Below are positions 31,461-40,891 of a DNA stretch of 43,702 bases, in pieces. Source of the stretch: Candidatus Cloacimonas sp. (lineage in GTDB: Bacteria > Cloacimonadota > Cloacimonadia > Cloacimonadales > Cloacimonadaceae). The translations under genes and the position numbers were made by a program. Below the pieces are notes generated by a model. The model was not told where the DNA came from. It made no database searches and was given only the letters and a program-made list of their open reading frames with translations. The stretch lies in the NCBI GenBank assembly GCA_035403355.1, contig DAONFA010000018.1, forward strand, positions 1 through 43,702, in the 5' to 3' direction. Position 1 is the stretch's first letter. Every line of letters begins with the position of its first letter.

Positions 31461-33824
31461 TCAGGCAATCCTTTCGGCTTTGGATTTTGACTGAACAACC
31501 TCGTTATTCGGAATCAGCAATATTTTGATTGCCTCGTGAATTTCGGTTACATACATAATTTCCATCCCTTCCAAAATATCGGCGGGAAAATCGGATAGGG
31601 TTTCTCTATTTTCTTCCGGAATAACTACCTTTTTAATTCCTGCACGCCTGGCTGCCAAAAGCTTTTCTTTCAACCCGCCAATAGCTAAAACCTTTCCCTG
31701 CAGGGTAATTTCCCCGGTCATAGCAATATCATGACGCACTTTCTGTCCCGTAAATAGAGACGCCAAAGCAACCGTGAGAGTTAAACCGGCGGAGGGTCCG
31801 TCCTTGGGAACTGCTCCAGAAGGAAAATGAATATGTATATCTCCCGTTTCAAACATCTTGGGTGGTATCAAATAAGTGCTATGATTGGCTTTCAGGTAGC
31901 TGACCGCGATGCGTGCTGATTCTTTCATAACATCTCCTAAAAGCCCGGTTAAGATAATATTCCCCTTTCCCGGCATCCGCAGTGTTTCACAGAAAAGGAT
32001 TTCACCCCCGTAACCTGTCCAGGCAAGACCAGTGGCAACTCCCACCTCGGGTTTGCGATTTGCCAATTCCAGAGTTACTTTGCGGGGACCGAGGTAGTTA
32101 ACAATATCTTCAGCTTTAATAGTTAAATTTTGCTGCTTACCCATAGCAACTTCTTTGGCTATCTTACGAAAGATGGAGCCAATGCGTCTTTGTAAATTCC
32201 TCACTCCCGCTTCGCGCACATAATAACGAATAATTTCCTGGAGAGCGCCTTTGGTAAGGTTAACCTTTTCTTTTCCCAATCCGTTATCTTCCTTTTCCCT
32301 GGGAATTAAAAAGCGCTTAGCTATTTCTATTTTATCATTTTCCAGATAGCTGGTAAATTCAATAATTTCCATTCTGTCCCGCAAGGCAGGAGGAATGGTA
32401 TCCAAAGAATTGGCAGTGGTTATAAACAGCACTTCCGAAAGGTCAAAGGGCAGGTTGATGTAGTTATCCACAAAGCTGTTATTCTGTTCAGGGTCTAAAA
32501 CTTCCAGTAATGCGGCAGCGGGGTCTCCTCTAAAATCCCTGCCTACTTTATCAATTTCATCCAGCATAAAAACCGGGTTGGCAGTCCCCTGCCTCTTAAT
32601 TTCCATTATAATTTTCCCGGGCATAGCACCAATGTAAGTTCTCCGGTGTCCACGAATTTCCGCTTCGTCGTGAATTCCACCTAAGGACATTCGGATAAAT
32701 TTACGCGCCAGAGCTCTGGCAACCGATTTACCAATGGAGGTTTTTCCTGTTCCGGGAGGTCCTACAAAGCAGAGAATAGGTCCTTTTAAATTACCTTTCA
32801 GCTTCTTCACCGCAATGAATTCCAGAATGCGTTCCTTGGCTTCTTTCAAGCCGTAATGGTCTTTTTCCAGAATGCGCTCAATTTTATGCAAATCCAGACA
32901 ATCTTTACTATAATTTCTCCAGGGCAAATTCACAATCCACTCCAGATAATTGCGGATTACGCTATATTCACTGGAAGCAGGTTGCATAGTGGAAAGTCGG
33001 TCTATTTCTTCCAGAGCCGTTTCTTGCACATAATCGGGCAGATTTTTCTGTTCTATAAGTTCTCGCCATTTCAATATTTCTTTGCTGACTTCATCTGTTT
33101 CGCCTAATTCTCGGCGAATGGCATCCAATTGTTCCCGTAAATAATAACGCCTCTGGTCTTCATTCATTTCCAGCTGAATATTGCTGCGGATATGATTTTC
33201 CACCTTAATCTGCTTAATCAGTTCTGCCAGGCAATTGTTCAGATAGCGGAAACGCTGTTTCAGGTCAATCGTTTCCAATATTTGCTGGCGGTCATAAATC
33301 GGTAAATCAATGTTTCCGGCAATGATATCGGCAACTCTGCCTGCCTGCTTGATATTGCTAAGCCCGGCAATCATTTCCCGATTGAGGATAGTGCTTTCCT
33401 CGGCTATTTTTTCCAGCAGTTCCAAAGCTACAGTTCGGTAAGCTTGAATTTCCGTATCTTCTTCATATTGCTCTTGAATTGCTTCCACATCTACCATAAT
33501 GAACGGGGTTTTCTGCACAATTTTCTGCAGCTTGATGCGCGCTGAACCCTGTAGCAGCATACTGATTGAACCATCCTGATTGCGCAGCATTCTTAAAATA
33601 GTTACAGCCGTTCCGAATTTGACAAGTTCAGTTACTTCGCCATCCTCTTTTTCCATATCCAGGAAAAATGCCATCAATTTATCGTTAGCCAGTGCATAGT
33701 CAATCACCAGCTTAGATTCTTCATCCGAAACCACCAGGGGCATAAGCAGGTAGGGAAACATCACTACATTGCTCATATGCAGCACGGGTAAAGTTCGGGG
33801 TATTTTATTGCTTGTATTATCCAC
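31461..33824 (-). CDS. lon: ATP-dependent protease Lon
   Basis: 787 residues with complete LonA layout: N-terminal LAN domain (about 10-205), AAA+ with Walker A GPPGTGKT (355-362) and Walker B VFMLDEIDK (418-426), and the C-terminal protease with Ser678 in PKDGPSAG and Lys721 in GGLKEKL, the catalytic dyad at the same 43-residue spacing as in E. coli. Degrades misfolded and regulatory proteins in the cytoplasm. It starts with GTG, supported by AGGAG upstream. First gene of its operon. Confidence 0.98.
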   Translation of the reverse strand: MDNTSNKIPRTLPVLHMSNVVMFPYLLMPLVVSDEESKLVIDYALANDKLMAFFLDMEKEDGEVTELVKFGTAVTILRMLRNQDGSISMLLQGSARIKLQKIVQKTPFIMVDVEAIQEQYEEDTEIQAYRTVALELLEKIAEESTILNREMIAGLSNIKQAGRVADIIAGNIDLPIYDRQQILETIDLKQRFRYLNNCLAELIKQIKVENHIRSNIQLEMNEDQRRYYLREQLDAIRRELGETDEVSKEILKWRELIEQKNLPDYVQETALEEIDRLSTMQPASSEYSVIRNYLEWIVNLPWRNYSKDCLDLHKIERILEKDHYGLKEAKERILEFIAVKKLKGNLKGPILCFVGPPGTGKTSIGKSVARALARKFIRMSLGGIHDEAEIRGHRRTYIGAMPGKIIMEIKRQGTANPVFMLDEIDKVGRDFRGDPAAALLEVLDPEQNNSFVDNYINLPFDLSEVLFITTANSLDTIPPALRDRMEIIEFTSYLENDKIEIAKRFLIPREKEDNGLGKEKVNLTKGALQEIIRYYVREAGVRNLQRRIGSIFRKIAKEVAMGKQQNLTIKAEDIVNYLGPRKVTLELANRKPEVGVATGLAWTGYGGEILFCETLRMPGKGNIILTGLLGDVMKESARIAVSYLKANHSTYLIPPKMFETGDIHIHFPSGAVPKDGPSAGLTLTVALASLFTGQKVRHDIAMTGEITLQGKVLAIGGLKEKLLAARRAGIKKVVIPEENRETLSDFPADILEGMEIMYVTEIHEAIKILLIPNNEVVQSKSKAERIA

Positions 33825-34144
33825 TTTATCTCCTAATGATTTTTTTTCTGTTCGTTAACACCTTTCTTAAACGAAAGGTTAGGTATAATACCTGCCTTAT
33901 CAGAAATCCGGATAATTATTTTTAACTGGATTTCCCGGCAAGTGCTAAAATGAAAACTGCCATCATCTAAACTAATTATACCATCCTGTAATCTCTAAGC
34001 AACAGGACTCCATATATAATCTCTAACATAACAATGTTATTTCAGTATGTAAATTAAGTTCCGTATCGTAACTATCACATCCCTATTTTTTGATTCATCT
34101 ATATATACTAATCAATTTCCCGAAACAAGCAAATTTCAGATGGC
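33825..34144. other. Intergenic region upstream of lon with small palindromes
   Basis: Holds ACCTTTC-N6-GAAAGGT (33860-33879) and AGGTATAATACCT (33881-33893), two adjacent palindromes about 35-65 bp upstream of the lon start, plus TAACAT-AACA-ATGTTA near 34026. The region is AT-rich. I see no gene and no dispersed repeat element. Confidence 0.5.
33860..33893 (-). promoter_or_regulatory. Adjacent palindromes in the lon leader
   Basis: ACCTTTC-TTAAAC-GAAAGGT and AGGTAT-A-ATACCT lie one base apart. The second contains TATTAT on the lon strand, a possible -10. A repressor or heat-shock operator is possible; no CIRCE element (TTAGCACTC-N9-GAGTGCTAA) is present. Confidence 0.35.
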
Positions 34145-34645
34145 TTAACACTGCACAGCAATAAATAATGCCGTTGCCAGCTTAACCAAATTATCGTCGG
34201 TGGCTTTCAAGCTTTGTGATAATTTCTGGGCTATGTTCCTCATCACGATATAACCTGCCCGGTAGTTATTAGCTGCAAAGCTATCAAAATCCGTTCTGGC
34301 AAGAGTGTATAATTCACTATCCGCAAGAGCGATGATATTTGCCATTCTGATTCCATGTGCCAATAAACCATTTTCTCCAAAAGTGGGCAGCGATTCATCA
34401 CTGAGGGTTGCTAAAACCTTTTCCGTTAGCAGCTGATCTTCATCAAAGCCCTTTACCAGGTCTTTCGTAACTTGCACTTTGCCCTGCACCAGAATAAAAA
34501 TCTGGTCACCTTCCGTGTTTTCTTTAATAATTACCGTACCTTTAGGAACCAGCAGTTGTTTAAAGCAGGGTTGTAAAAATATCAGCGCTTCAGTATCTAC
34601 TCCTGTAAAAAGGGGAACTTTAGCCAGAGTTTCCAGTTCTATCAT
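34145..34645 (-). CDS. Stand-alone cyclic nucleotide-binding domain protein
   Basis: 166 residues that consist of one Crp-type cNMP-binding beta-roll and a short C-terminal helix, without a DNA-binding domain. The phosphate-binding cassette is recognisable: FGENGLLAHGIRMANI (89-104), with G90, E91 and R100 at the positions that contact cyclic nucleotide in functional domains. The gene starts 11 nt after the K+ channel gene, with a GGGGG site. Last gene of the long adk operon. The ligand (cAMP, cGMP or none) cannot be read from sequence. Confidence 0.9.
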   Translation of the reverse strand: MIELETLAKVPLFTGVDTEALIFLQPCFKQLLVPKGTVIIKENTEGDQIFILVQGKVQVTKDLVKGFDEDQLLTEKVLATLSDESLPTFGENGLLAHGIRMANIIALADSELYTLARTDFDSFAANNYRAGYIVMRNIAQKLSQSLKATDDNLVKLATALFIAVQC

Positions 34646-34656
34646 TCTTTCCCCCT

Positions 34657-35829
34657 TTAAACCATCAGGATGGCATAGTCATTTGTCTGCAGCGTAACAT
34701 CCCTGTTTGGCTTCCAGCGCACATTGTTTTTCTCTTCCGGAATTTGTTTACGGGATTTGCTTAAGGCATATTGAATAAATTGGTCTATACCACTGCTATC
34801 CTCCGTAAAAATAGAGGAAAGTTCAAGCTCCGGTTCCGTGGCTATTACTCCTAAAAGCAAGTAACCGCATTCCTGATAATAATAATCGGATAGCTCGCCA
34901 AAGCTTTTCCCGATAAATTCAGCAGGAATTTCTTGCGTTTGCAGATGATTTTCTCTATCCTGTGCCAGTTGACAGAAAACAGCCAGATAATTATTATCTG
35001 CAACGGTATTGGCTAAAACATAACCGCCAATATCATCCCACACAATAATATTCTGAATACCTAAACGCTGCAGCATAGAACGATTTTCAGGATTTACCAG
35101 CTGCACAGTTATCCTGTCTTTTTTGGCAAGATAATGAACTGCATTAGCAACAATAATACTATGGTCATCAGCACTGGAGCTCTCAAATTGCTCATCCGCC
35201 AAAATGATAACCCGGGCAGCCGTCTCTACGGAAGCATGCTTTAAAGTTTCTTCCTGAATAGTTTCACCCCGAACAAACTTCAGCGAAAGAGTTGGATAAC
35301 GAGATTCCAACCTTTCAAAAAACTCCGGCGGATTATTTGTTACAACACAGATATCTATCTCGGTTGCCTTTTTTTCCACCATCGCTTTCAAAAAATAATC
35401 GGCGGTATTGTTCCAGCCGCAAATTACTATATGATTGTGCGTTCTTATCTGTTTCAAGCCCTTAGCTCCTTTCAGCCGGTCTTCCACAAAAAGGGAAGCA
35501 ACCAAACCCGTAAAAAAAGATAATGAAGAATAGCCCACAATAATCAAAATGATACCCACAAAACGACCCTGATAGGTAACCGGGTATTTATCGCCATAGC
35601 CAACTGTAGCTATTGTTACAATTGCCCACCAGATACCATCCCAGAATGACTTTATAGAGTTTTGCTGCCCGCCCTGATGTTCAAAACCCCAAGCCAGCAA
35701 TGCGGAAATCAATAGCAGAATGGCTATAAAAGAGCATACCCATAAAAAACGGATAAGCAGTTTTTGGTCTTCTCCGCGGATATTAAAGCGGTCTAATAAT
35801 TTCCGAAAGGGATGTCCAAATAATTTCAT
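34657..35829 (-). CDS. Two-TM potassium channel with RCK (TrkA-N/C) domains
   Basis: 390 residues. TM1 about 25-48, pore helix with the selectivity filter TVGYGD (75-80), TM2 about 90-114, then a Rossmann RCK domain beginning HIVICGWNNTA (133-143) and a TrkA-C-like domain near 290-390. This is the MthK/Kch-type layout: four subunits form a K+ channel gated by ligand binding to the RCK ring. The glycine motif G-W-N differs from GxGxxG, so NAD binding is doubtful and another ligand such as Ca2+ or a nucleotide may be used. It lies 4 nt after the 192-aa gene and just before the cyclic-nucleotide-binding gene. Confidence 0.93.
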   Translation of the reverse strand: MKLFGHPFRKLLDRFNIRGEDQKLLIRFLWVCSFIAILLLISALLAWGFEHQGGQQNSIKSFWDGIWWAIVTIATVGYGDKYPVTYQGRFVGIILIIVGYSSLSFFTGLVASLFVEDRLKGAKGLKQIRTHNHIVICGWNNTADYFLKAMVEKKATEIDICVVTNNPPEFFERLESRYPTLSLKFVRGETIQEETLKHASVETAARVIILADEQFESSSADDHSIIVANAVHYLAKKDRITVQLVNPENRSMLQRLGIQNIIVWDDIGGYVLANTVADNNYLAVFCQLAQDRENHLQTQEIPAEFIGKSFGELSDYYYQECGYLLLGVIATEPELELSSIFTEDSSGIDQFIQYALSKSRKQIPEEKNNVRWKPNRDVTLQTNDYAILMV

Positions 35830-35833
35830 TGGT

Positions 35834-36412
35834 TTATACGATAATCAAGAACCAAACCATATTCATAATGCCGACCAAGAGGTTAATTCCGGCAAAGATA
35901 AGTAACATCGGTTTATAAACATAGCGCTTGAAATAGCCATAGAAGAAATCCACGCTGAATTGGATGTCATATTCATCAATACGATGTTCAATCCTTAAGC
36001 TATCCACCAATTTGGGCACCGTTTTGCGTAACAGGTTTTCCGCAATAGCCGTAAACGCATCCGTAATCTTATTCCTAATCGTTTGTTTGAACTTTCCGGG
36101 TAAAAACCGCCAGTCATCTACAAAACTTGTTTTTTCCCAAAGATACTGATGCACTTTTTTTATCCAGCCGTAAAGATAGCCGTCTTTTATATAGGGATGG
36201 GTTGCCTGATCCAAATAATCGTGTAACAGATCACGAGCTTTATCAAACACCCATTCTCTTTTGGCAACAAAGAAACCTGGAGTTAGCGGTATCTTTTTGC
36301 CAAAGATATATCTTGCTTTGCGATTGAACAACAGCCAATTCAGAAGCAACACTAAAAGTGTGCCCAGGGCTATGTTCCATAAGATAAAAGTGAGTGACTT
36401 TAAAAAAATCAT
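35834..36412 (-). CDS. Membrane protein with two terminal TM helices, DUF445-like
   Basis: 192 residues with a membrane helix at each end (about 7-28 and 170-190) and a soluble middle rich in amphipathic helices. FGKKIPLTPGFFVAKREWVFDKARDLLHDYLDQA (about 37-70) resembles the DUF445 IP-x-TPG signature, so I call it DUF445-like with moderate confidence. Function unknown. It abuts the TPM gene and is 4 nt before the K+ channel gene. Confidence 0.7.
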   Translation of the reverse strand: MIFLKSLTFILWNIALGTLLVLLLNWLLFNRKARYIFGKKIPLTPGFFVAKREWVFDKARDLLHDYLDQATHPYIKDGYLYGWIKKVHQYLWEKTSFVDDWRFLPGKFKQTIRNKITDAFTAIAENLLRKTVPKLVDSLRIEHRIDEYDIQFSVDFFYGYFKRYVYKPMLLIFAGINLLVGIMNMVWFLIIV

Positions 36413-37177
36413 TTAAAAACCTCCTCCACTTCCCCCACCTCCAGAACGACCACCTCCGAAGCCACCAAAACCGCCAAAGCCCCCGAAGCCGCTATTACCG
36501 CTACCCCAGGAACCACTATTGCCTCCACCTCCGCGTCCGCCAAAAATATTAATCAAGATAAGCCACTCCAAAATTCTACCACGAGTGACTATTATTAAGA
36601 TAACGAAAATTATCAAAAAAGCAAATATGCCTAACCCTGAGGAATTACTCTCTTTTTTCTTCTGGGCATATTCTGAGATACCGGTGATGGTAACTCCCTT
36701 TTCTTTGGCTATGGCAGAAAGCAACATCATTGAACCCTGAATGAATGCATCATCCCATTTTTCATTACCCGGGGTAAGGTAGCTTTTCATTGTTTGGTAA
36801 ACCTGAAATGTATAGGCATCGGTTAAATATCCTTCGGAACCATAGCCGACTTCCAAACGCAGTTGTTTTTCCTGCAAAGCCAAAAGCACTAAAACACCTT
36901 CATCCCGCTTACTTCCAATTCCCCATTTATTGTATAGTTGAACCCCGAAATCTGTTATATCGGCTTCTTCAATATTCGGAAGAGTTACTATTACCAGATC
37001 CACATCCGTTTTTTCCCGCAACTCAATTGCCCAGTCATTAATCTTATTGCGGGTTTCAGCACTTAAAACATTGGCAAAGTCATTTACAAAACCAACTTTT
37101 TTGGGCACAACTACGCCCAACAGTAATGTTGCTGCTAAAAGGAATGAAATAGCGGAAAAGAACCGTTTATATATCAT
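36413..37177 (-). CDS. TPM domain protein (YgcG family)
   Basis: 254 residues: signal peptide (about 1-22), a TPM domain (VGFVNDFANVLSAETRNKINDWAIELREKTDVDLVIVTLPNIE at 28-70, then GSKRDEGVLVLLALQEKQLRLEVGYGSEGYL), one membrane helix near 190-210, and a glycine/serine-rich tail ending GGGGSGGGF. The tail is typical of the family. Proposed roles are in membrane quality control or photosystem repair in plants; in bacteria unknown. Its start overlaps the ribBA stop by 11 nt. Confidence 0.92.
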   Translation of the reverse strand: MIYKRFFSAISFLLAATLLLGVVVPKKVGFVNDFANVLSAETRNKINDWAIELREKTDVDLVIVTLPNIEEADITDFGVQLYNKWGIGSKRDEGVLVLLALQEKQLRLEVGYGSEGYLTDAYTFQVYQTMKSYLTPGNEKWDDAFIQGSMMLLSAIAKEKGVTITGISEYAQKKKESNSSGLGIFAFLIIFVILIIVTRGRILEWLILINIFGGRGGGGNSGSWGSGNSGFGGFGGFGGFGGGRSGGGGSGGGF

Positions 37178-38399
37178 TCAGGATATGCCCCATCTTGTCC
37201 TTTTTGGTTTTCAGGTATTCGCGGTTGTTTTCCTGGGGTTTAATTTCAATTGGCACGCGTTCCACAATTTCCAGTCCGTAACCGCTTAAACCCACTATTT
37301 TTTTCGGATTATTGGTCATTAGTCGCATTTTCTTTATCCCCAGGTCTTTCAAAATTTGTGCTCCGATTCCATAATCCCTTAAATCCGGGGGAAAACCAAG
37401 CTGGATATTTGCCTGCACAGTATCCGCTCCTTCATCCTGCAAATGGTATGCCTTAATTTTATTCAGTAAACCAATTCCTCTACCTTCCTGACGCATATAA
37501 AGAATTACTCCGCGTCCTTCTTCTGAAATCATTTGAAAGGCACGAGCCAATTGTTCTCCGCAATCACAGCGTAAACTGAATAACGCATCGCCGGTTAAGC
37601 ATTCGGAATGAACACGCACCAAAACCGGCTCATCTTTATTGATTTCTCCCATCACTAAAGCAATGTGATATTCATCTGAAATATCGCTGCTATAGGTAAT
37701 AATTTTAAATTGACCGAACCGGGTTGGCAGCTGTGCTTGAGAGACCTGATGCACAAGGTGCTCTTTTTTTCTCCGCCAGTGAATTAACGCCTCAATCGTG
37801 ATTATTTTCAGGTTGAATTTGGAGGCAAAAAGAATCAAATCATCCAACCGAGCCATTTCTCCATCCGAGCGAATAATTTCACATATTGCTCCTACAGGAT
37901 TCAGACCGGCAAGTTTAGCTAAATCTACAGCAGCTTCAGTATGGCCTGCTCTTCTTAAAACCCCTCCCCGCTCTGCAATTAAAGGAAATATATGCCCCGG
38001 ACGCATAAACATAGAAGCATTCGCATTTGGGTCTGCCAATGCTTTGATGGTTTTTGCTCTCTCCGCAGCTGAAATTCCTGTAGTAGTGCCTTCAATCACA
38101 TCCACGGAAACGGCAAACTTGGTTCCCTGGCGGTCACTGCTTTTATTAGTCATCAAAGGGATATTCAAACGGTTGGCAACCTCAATATCCAAAGGAACGC
38201 AAAGCAGACCTTTACCCTGGCTAATCATAAAGTTCACTTTGGCAGGTGTGATTTTATCCGCAGCCAGCAAAAAGTCGCCTTCATTTTCCCGATTTTCGTC
38301 ATCTACAACGATTAGCATTTCACCCTTGCGGATAATTTCAATCGCTTCTTCAATAGAGGCGAAAACAGTTCTATCCAATTCCTGTTCCATTCTGTCCAT
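37167..38399 (-). CDS. ribBA: Bifunctional 3,4-DHBP synthase / GTP cyclohydrolase II
   Basis: First steps of riboflavin synthesis from ribulose 5-phosphate and from GTP. 410 residues. The RibB half has DDENRENEGDF (33-43), GLLCVPL and the conserved RAGHTEAAVDL. The RibA half (from about 205) has RVHSECLTGDALFSLRCDCGEQL with the zinc cysteines and RQEGRGIGLLNKIKAY. GAGG precedes the first ATG. It overlaps the pseudouridine synthase gene by 29 nt. No FMN riboswitch precedes it, as it sits inside an operon. Confidence 0.97.
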   Translation of the reverse strand: MDRMEQELDRTVFASIEEAIEIIRKGEMLIVVDDENRENEGDFLLAADKITPAKVNFMISQGKGLLCVPLDIEVANRLNIPLMTNKSSDRQGTKFAVSVDVIEGTTTGISAAERAKTIKALADPNANASMFMRPGHIFPLIAERGGVLRRAGHTEAAVDLAKLAGLNPVGAICEIIRSDGEMARLDDLILFASKFNLKIITIEALIHWRRKKEHLVHQVSQAQLPTRFGQFKIITYSSDISDEYHIALVMGEINKDEPVLVRVHSECLTGDALFSLRCDCGEQLARAFQMISEEGRGVILYMRQEGRGIGLLNKIKAYHLQDEGADTVQANIQLGFPPDLRDYGIGAQILKDLGIKKMRLMTNNPKKIVGLSGYGLEIVERVPIEIKPQENNREYLKTKKDKMGHILNDI

Positions 38400-39447
38400 T
38401 GTTTATATCCTCATTCAGTAACACATTAACATCACGGGTATCCGTGTCAATACTAAAATAATTATTCAACCAGCGCAAAGTGTATTTTATATCTTCCGGT
38501 AAGGGAGCGGTAACATTCAACAACTTGCCTGTTATCGGATGTTCAAATTCCAGTTGCCATGAATGCAACGCCTGGCGGTGTAAGTGATTAACAAGCAATT
38601 CAGTAACTTTGCGTTTCATATTTTGCGGCACCAATGAATGCACATAGTTTCTGCTGTTATATAATAAATCCCCCAAAACGGGATAATGAATATAGGCAAA
38701 ATGGACTCTTATTTGATGCATTCTTCCGGTAGCAAGATTCACTTTCGCCAAGGCAAAATAATGCCAGGTTTTCAGCGTTTCATAAGTAGTAAGGGCATGG
38801 CGTCCTTCTTTTGCCACGCAAACTGTTCTGGGATTTTTATTACTGCGTGCCAGAAAGGTTTCTATATCACCGTTTAGGGGTTCGGGAACTCCTGTAGTTA
38901 TAGCCAGATAGGTCTTTTTTACTAAGCGTTTGGCAAACATTTCACAAAGCCGTGCCTGAACAGGATCATTTTTAGCTATAATAATCAATCCCGAAGTGCC
39001 TCTATCCAAACGATGCACAATTCCAGGTCTATTCAATTCTCTGCCTCTGGAAAGATTTTCTCCGAATCTATATAGTATGGCATTTACCAAAGTTCCTTCC
39101 GGATTGCCAAAACCCGGATGCACAATCATTCCGGCTTGTTTATTGATTATGGCAAGATCATCATCTTCATAAATTACATCCAGAGGTATATTCTGCGGCA
39201 AAACATCCATCGGTTCAGGTTCCGGAAGATTGATGATAACTTCGTCTCCTTCCTTCAACAGGTAGCTTTTTTTCACCGGAGTAAGATTTACCAGGATTCT
39301 GTCTTCTTCTATCAGGCGCTCAATAAAACTGCGGGAATACAATTCCTGGATATTCAATTCCACCAGATATTTATCTAATCTCTGCGAGGCAGGTAAAGAG
39401 TATAATACCTTCAGTTTATCTTTCACTGTTATAAAATTCCAGCACAT
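38371..39447 (-). CDS. RluD-family large-subunit pseudouridine synthase
   Basis: 358 residues: an N-terminal S4 RNA-binding domain (about 18-70) and the catalytic RluA/RluD domain with GIVHRLDRGTSGLIIIAKN (about 130-148) carrying the catalytic aspartate. MIVHPGFGNPEGTLVNAI and GRMHQIRVHFA are family stretches. It modifies 23S rRNA uridines, exact sites not determinable. Start is uncertain: the first ATG lies inside the upstream gene without a ribosome site, and an in-frame GTG at 39426 gives a shorter overlap of 11 nt. The C-terminal 30 residues overlap ribBA. Confidence 0.92.
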   Translation of the reverse strand: MCWNFITVKDKLKVLYSLPASQRLDKYLVELNIQELYSRSFIERLIEEDRILVNLTPVKKSYLLKEGDEVIINLPEPEPMDVLPQNIPLDVIYEDDDLAIINKQAGMIVHPGFGNPEGTLVNAILYRFGENLSRGRELNRPGIVHRLDRGTSGLIIIAKNDPVQARLCEMFAKRLVKKTYLAITTGVPEPLNGDIETFLARSNKNPRTVCVAKEGRHALTTYETLKTWHYFALAKVNLATGRMHQIRVHFAYIHYPVLGDLLYNSRNYVHSLVPQNMKRKVTELLVNHLHRQALHSWQLEFEHPITGKLLNVTAPLPEDIKYTLRWLNNYFSIDTDTRDVNVLLNEDINNGQNGTGIG

Positions 39448-40153
39448 AAACTGCGCCGGTGGAAATTCCTTTCCTGTTTCTTACAACAGAACCGTTGATT
39501 CGCACTTTGCCTAAATATACTACATCTTCCACAATCACATCGTAAATATTATTTCCATAGCGCAAAGAATCCATTATCACAGAAAAAATGCGGGAATAAT
39601 AATCGTTTTTCCAAATCAGTTCGTTCAAATTCACTGTTTCCGAAATCATCGGAAAGCGTTTACGCAAAGGTTCATTACAATAAACTACATCGCCATTGGC
39701 ACCGGTTATTAAGATACTTTGGGGTAGAAGGTTTATTAGCAGCTGGAGGCGCTGATGGTGTTCAAATATTTTATCCGCTTTTGCCTGATCAAAACGGGTA
39801 ATTATCTCCAGCATTTTGTTCAGGGCATTCACCAGCTCCTGGAAATCTTTATCCTGATCATAAATAGAGCTGTCTATATCAATTTGATAGTTGCCGCTGG
39901 AAATTTCCTCAATCAGCTGTTCCACCTCATAAATCGCCTTATGCAAACGGTAGGGTATATAGTTGTAAAGAATAACGATATACACAAAAATGAGAAAAAC
40001 GAAGATGATTACAATGGAATGAATATCGCTGGCAAGGGTAGCTAAATCCTGTGCCTGAGCTACCGAAAATAATAGAATAAGGGTTTGTAACACGATGATG
40101 CCAAACAGAATGGCAATCAAAATATGATATCTGGTTTTAAAAGAGCGTTTCAT
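39416..40153 (-). CDS. Membrane HAMP-PAS sensor-like protein without output domain
   Basis: 245 residues: TM1 about 9-30, TM2 about 45-67, a HAMP-like helical linker (about 68-115) with a coiled coil, then a PAS-like domain (about 130-240; NLLPQSILITGANGDVVYCNEPLRKRF). No histidine kinase, GGDEF or phosphatase domain follows, so it is either a regulator working through protein contact or a truncated sensor; both ends look intact, with tight junctions to neighbours. It stands directly after trkA, suggesting a role in K+ uptake control, an inference from position only. Confidence 0.75.
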   Translation of the reverse strand: MKRSFKTRYHILIAILFGIIVLQTLILLFSVAQAQDLATLASDIHSIVIIFVFLIFVYIVILYNYIPYRLHKAIYEVEQLIEEISSGNYQIDIDSSIYDQDKDFQELVNALNKMLEIITRFDQAKADKIFEHHQRLQLLINLLPQSILITGANGDVVYCNEPLRKRFPMISETVNLNELIWKNDYYSRIFSVIMDSLRYGNNIYDVIVEDVVYLGKVRINGSVVRNRKGISTGAVYVLEFYNSER

Positions 40154-40157
40154 TGCT

Positions 40158-40862
40158 TTAATCCTTATTTACTGCCGTTTCATAGATAAGCTTGTCTATA
40201 TTGCCTTTAGGTCCAAGCAAAATTAGCACATCGCCTTCGTTAATAATATCATTGGCTCCAGGCATATCGTTCAACCGATTTTCTATTACATTCTGCCCAT
40301 CTTCCGTTACTGAAAGGTAGTTATATTTGATGGCAACTACATTCACCCCTCTTTTTGAAGGCAGGGCAAGTTCCTGTAATGGTTTGCCCACAAATTCTTT
40401 GGGAGCAATCATTTCCACTACTATGTGCCCACTGGAGAGATTGATATATTCCAGAACATTACTGGAAATTAAGGTTCTTGCCAATTGATTGCCTACCATT
40501 TCTTCAGGCAGAAGAGTATGCTGCACGCCAATTAATTTCAAAATTCTGCCATGCAATTCCGATTCAATTTTGGCATAGATAATACCCACACCAATTTTTT
40601 TCAGGATAGCGGCAGTGAGAATGCATTCTTCAATATTACTTCCGATACCGATAATCACTGCATCTGTCTCATTCAGGTTTTGAGCTCTTAAAGCATCTTC
40701 ATCGGTGCTATCCATGCAAACGGCGAAAGTAACGATTGAGCTTACTTCATTAACCAAATCCTGATTTTTATCTATGGCAATCACTTCCATCCCGTTTTCT
40801 GCCAATATTTTAGCAACGGTCATACCGAAACGACCGAGACCTATTACTCCGTATCTTGCCAT
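40158..40862 (-). CDS. trkA: TrkA/KtrA-type potassium uptake regulator
   Basis: Cytosolic gating subunit for the TrkH-type pore. About 234 residues from the ATG at 40862, which has GGAG 8 nt upstream; the more distal ATG at 40883 adds MEKGVKK and is less likely. RCK-N begins YGVIGLGRFGMTVAKIL with a full GxGxxG and an acidic DKNQD at the end of strand 2, as in NAD- or nucleotide-binding RCKs. RCK-C is the last ~90 residues. It starts 29 nt after trkH. Confidence 0.93.
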   Translation of the reverse strand: MARYGVIGLGRFGMTVAKILAENGMEVIAIDKNQDLVNEVSSIVTFAVCMDSTDEDALRAQNLNETDAVIIGIGSNIEECILTAAILKKIGVGIIYAKIESELHGRILKLIGVQHTLLPEEMVGNQLARTLISSNVLEYINLSSGHIVVEMIAPKEFVGKPLQELALPSKRGVNVVAIKYNYLSVTEDGQNVIENRLNDMPGANDIINEGDVLILLGPKGNIDKLIYETAVNKD

Positions 40863-40891
40863 TTTTTTTACTCCTTTTTCCAACAGTTCCT

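Noticed and set aside
33900..33960. CIRCE (HrcA) operator upstream of lon
   Set aside because: Only one TTAGCACT-like half is present; the complementary half is missing.
37798..38421. 207-codon frame antisense to ribBA
   Set aside because: A shadow of the ribBA reading frame; low-complexity serine/isoleucine composition and no ribosome site.
40863..40883. Longer start for trkA (MEKGVKK)
   Set aside because: It covers the GGAG ribosome site of the better ATG at 40862 and adds residues before the Rossmann strand.
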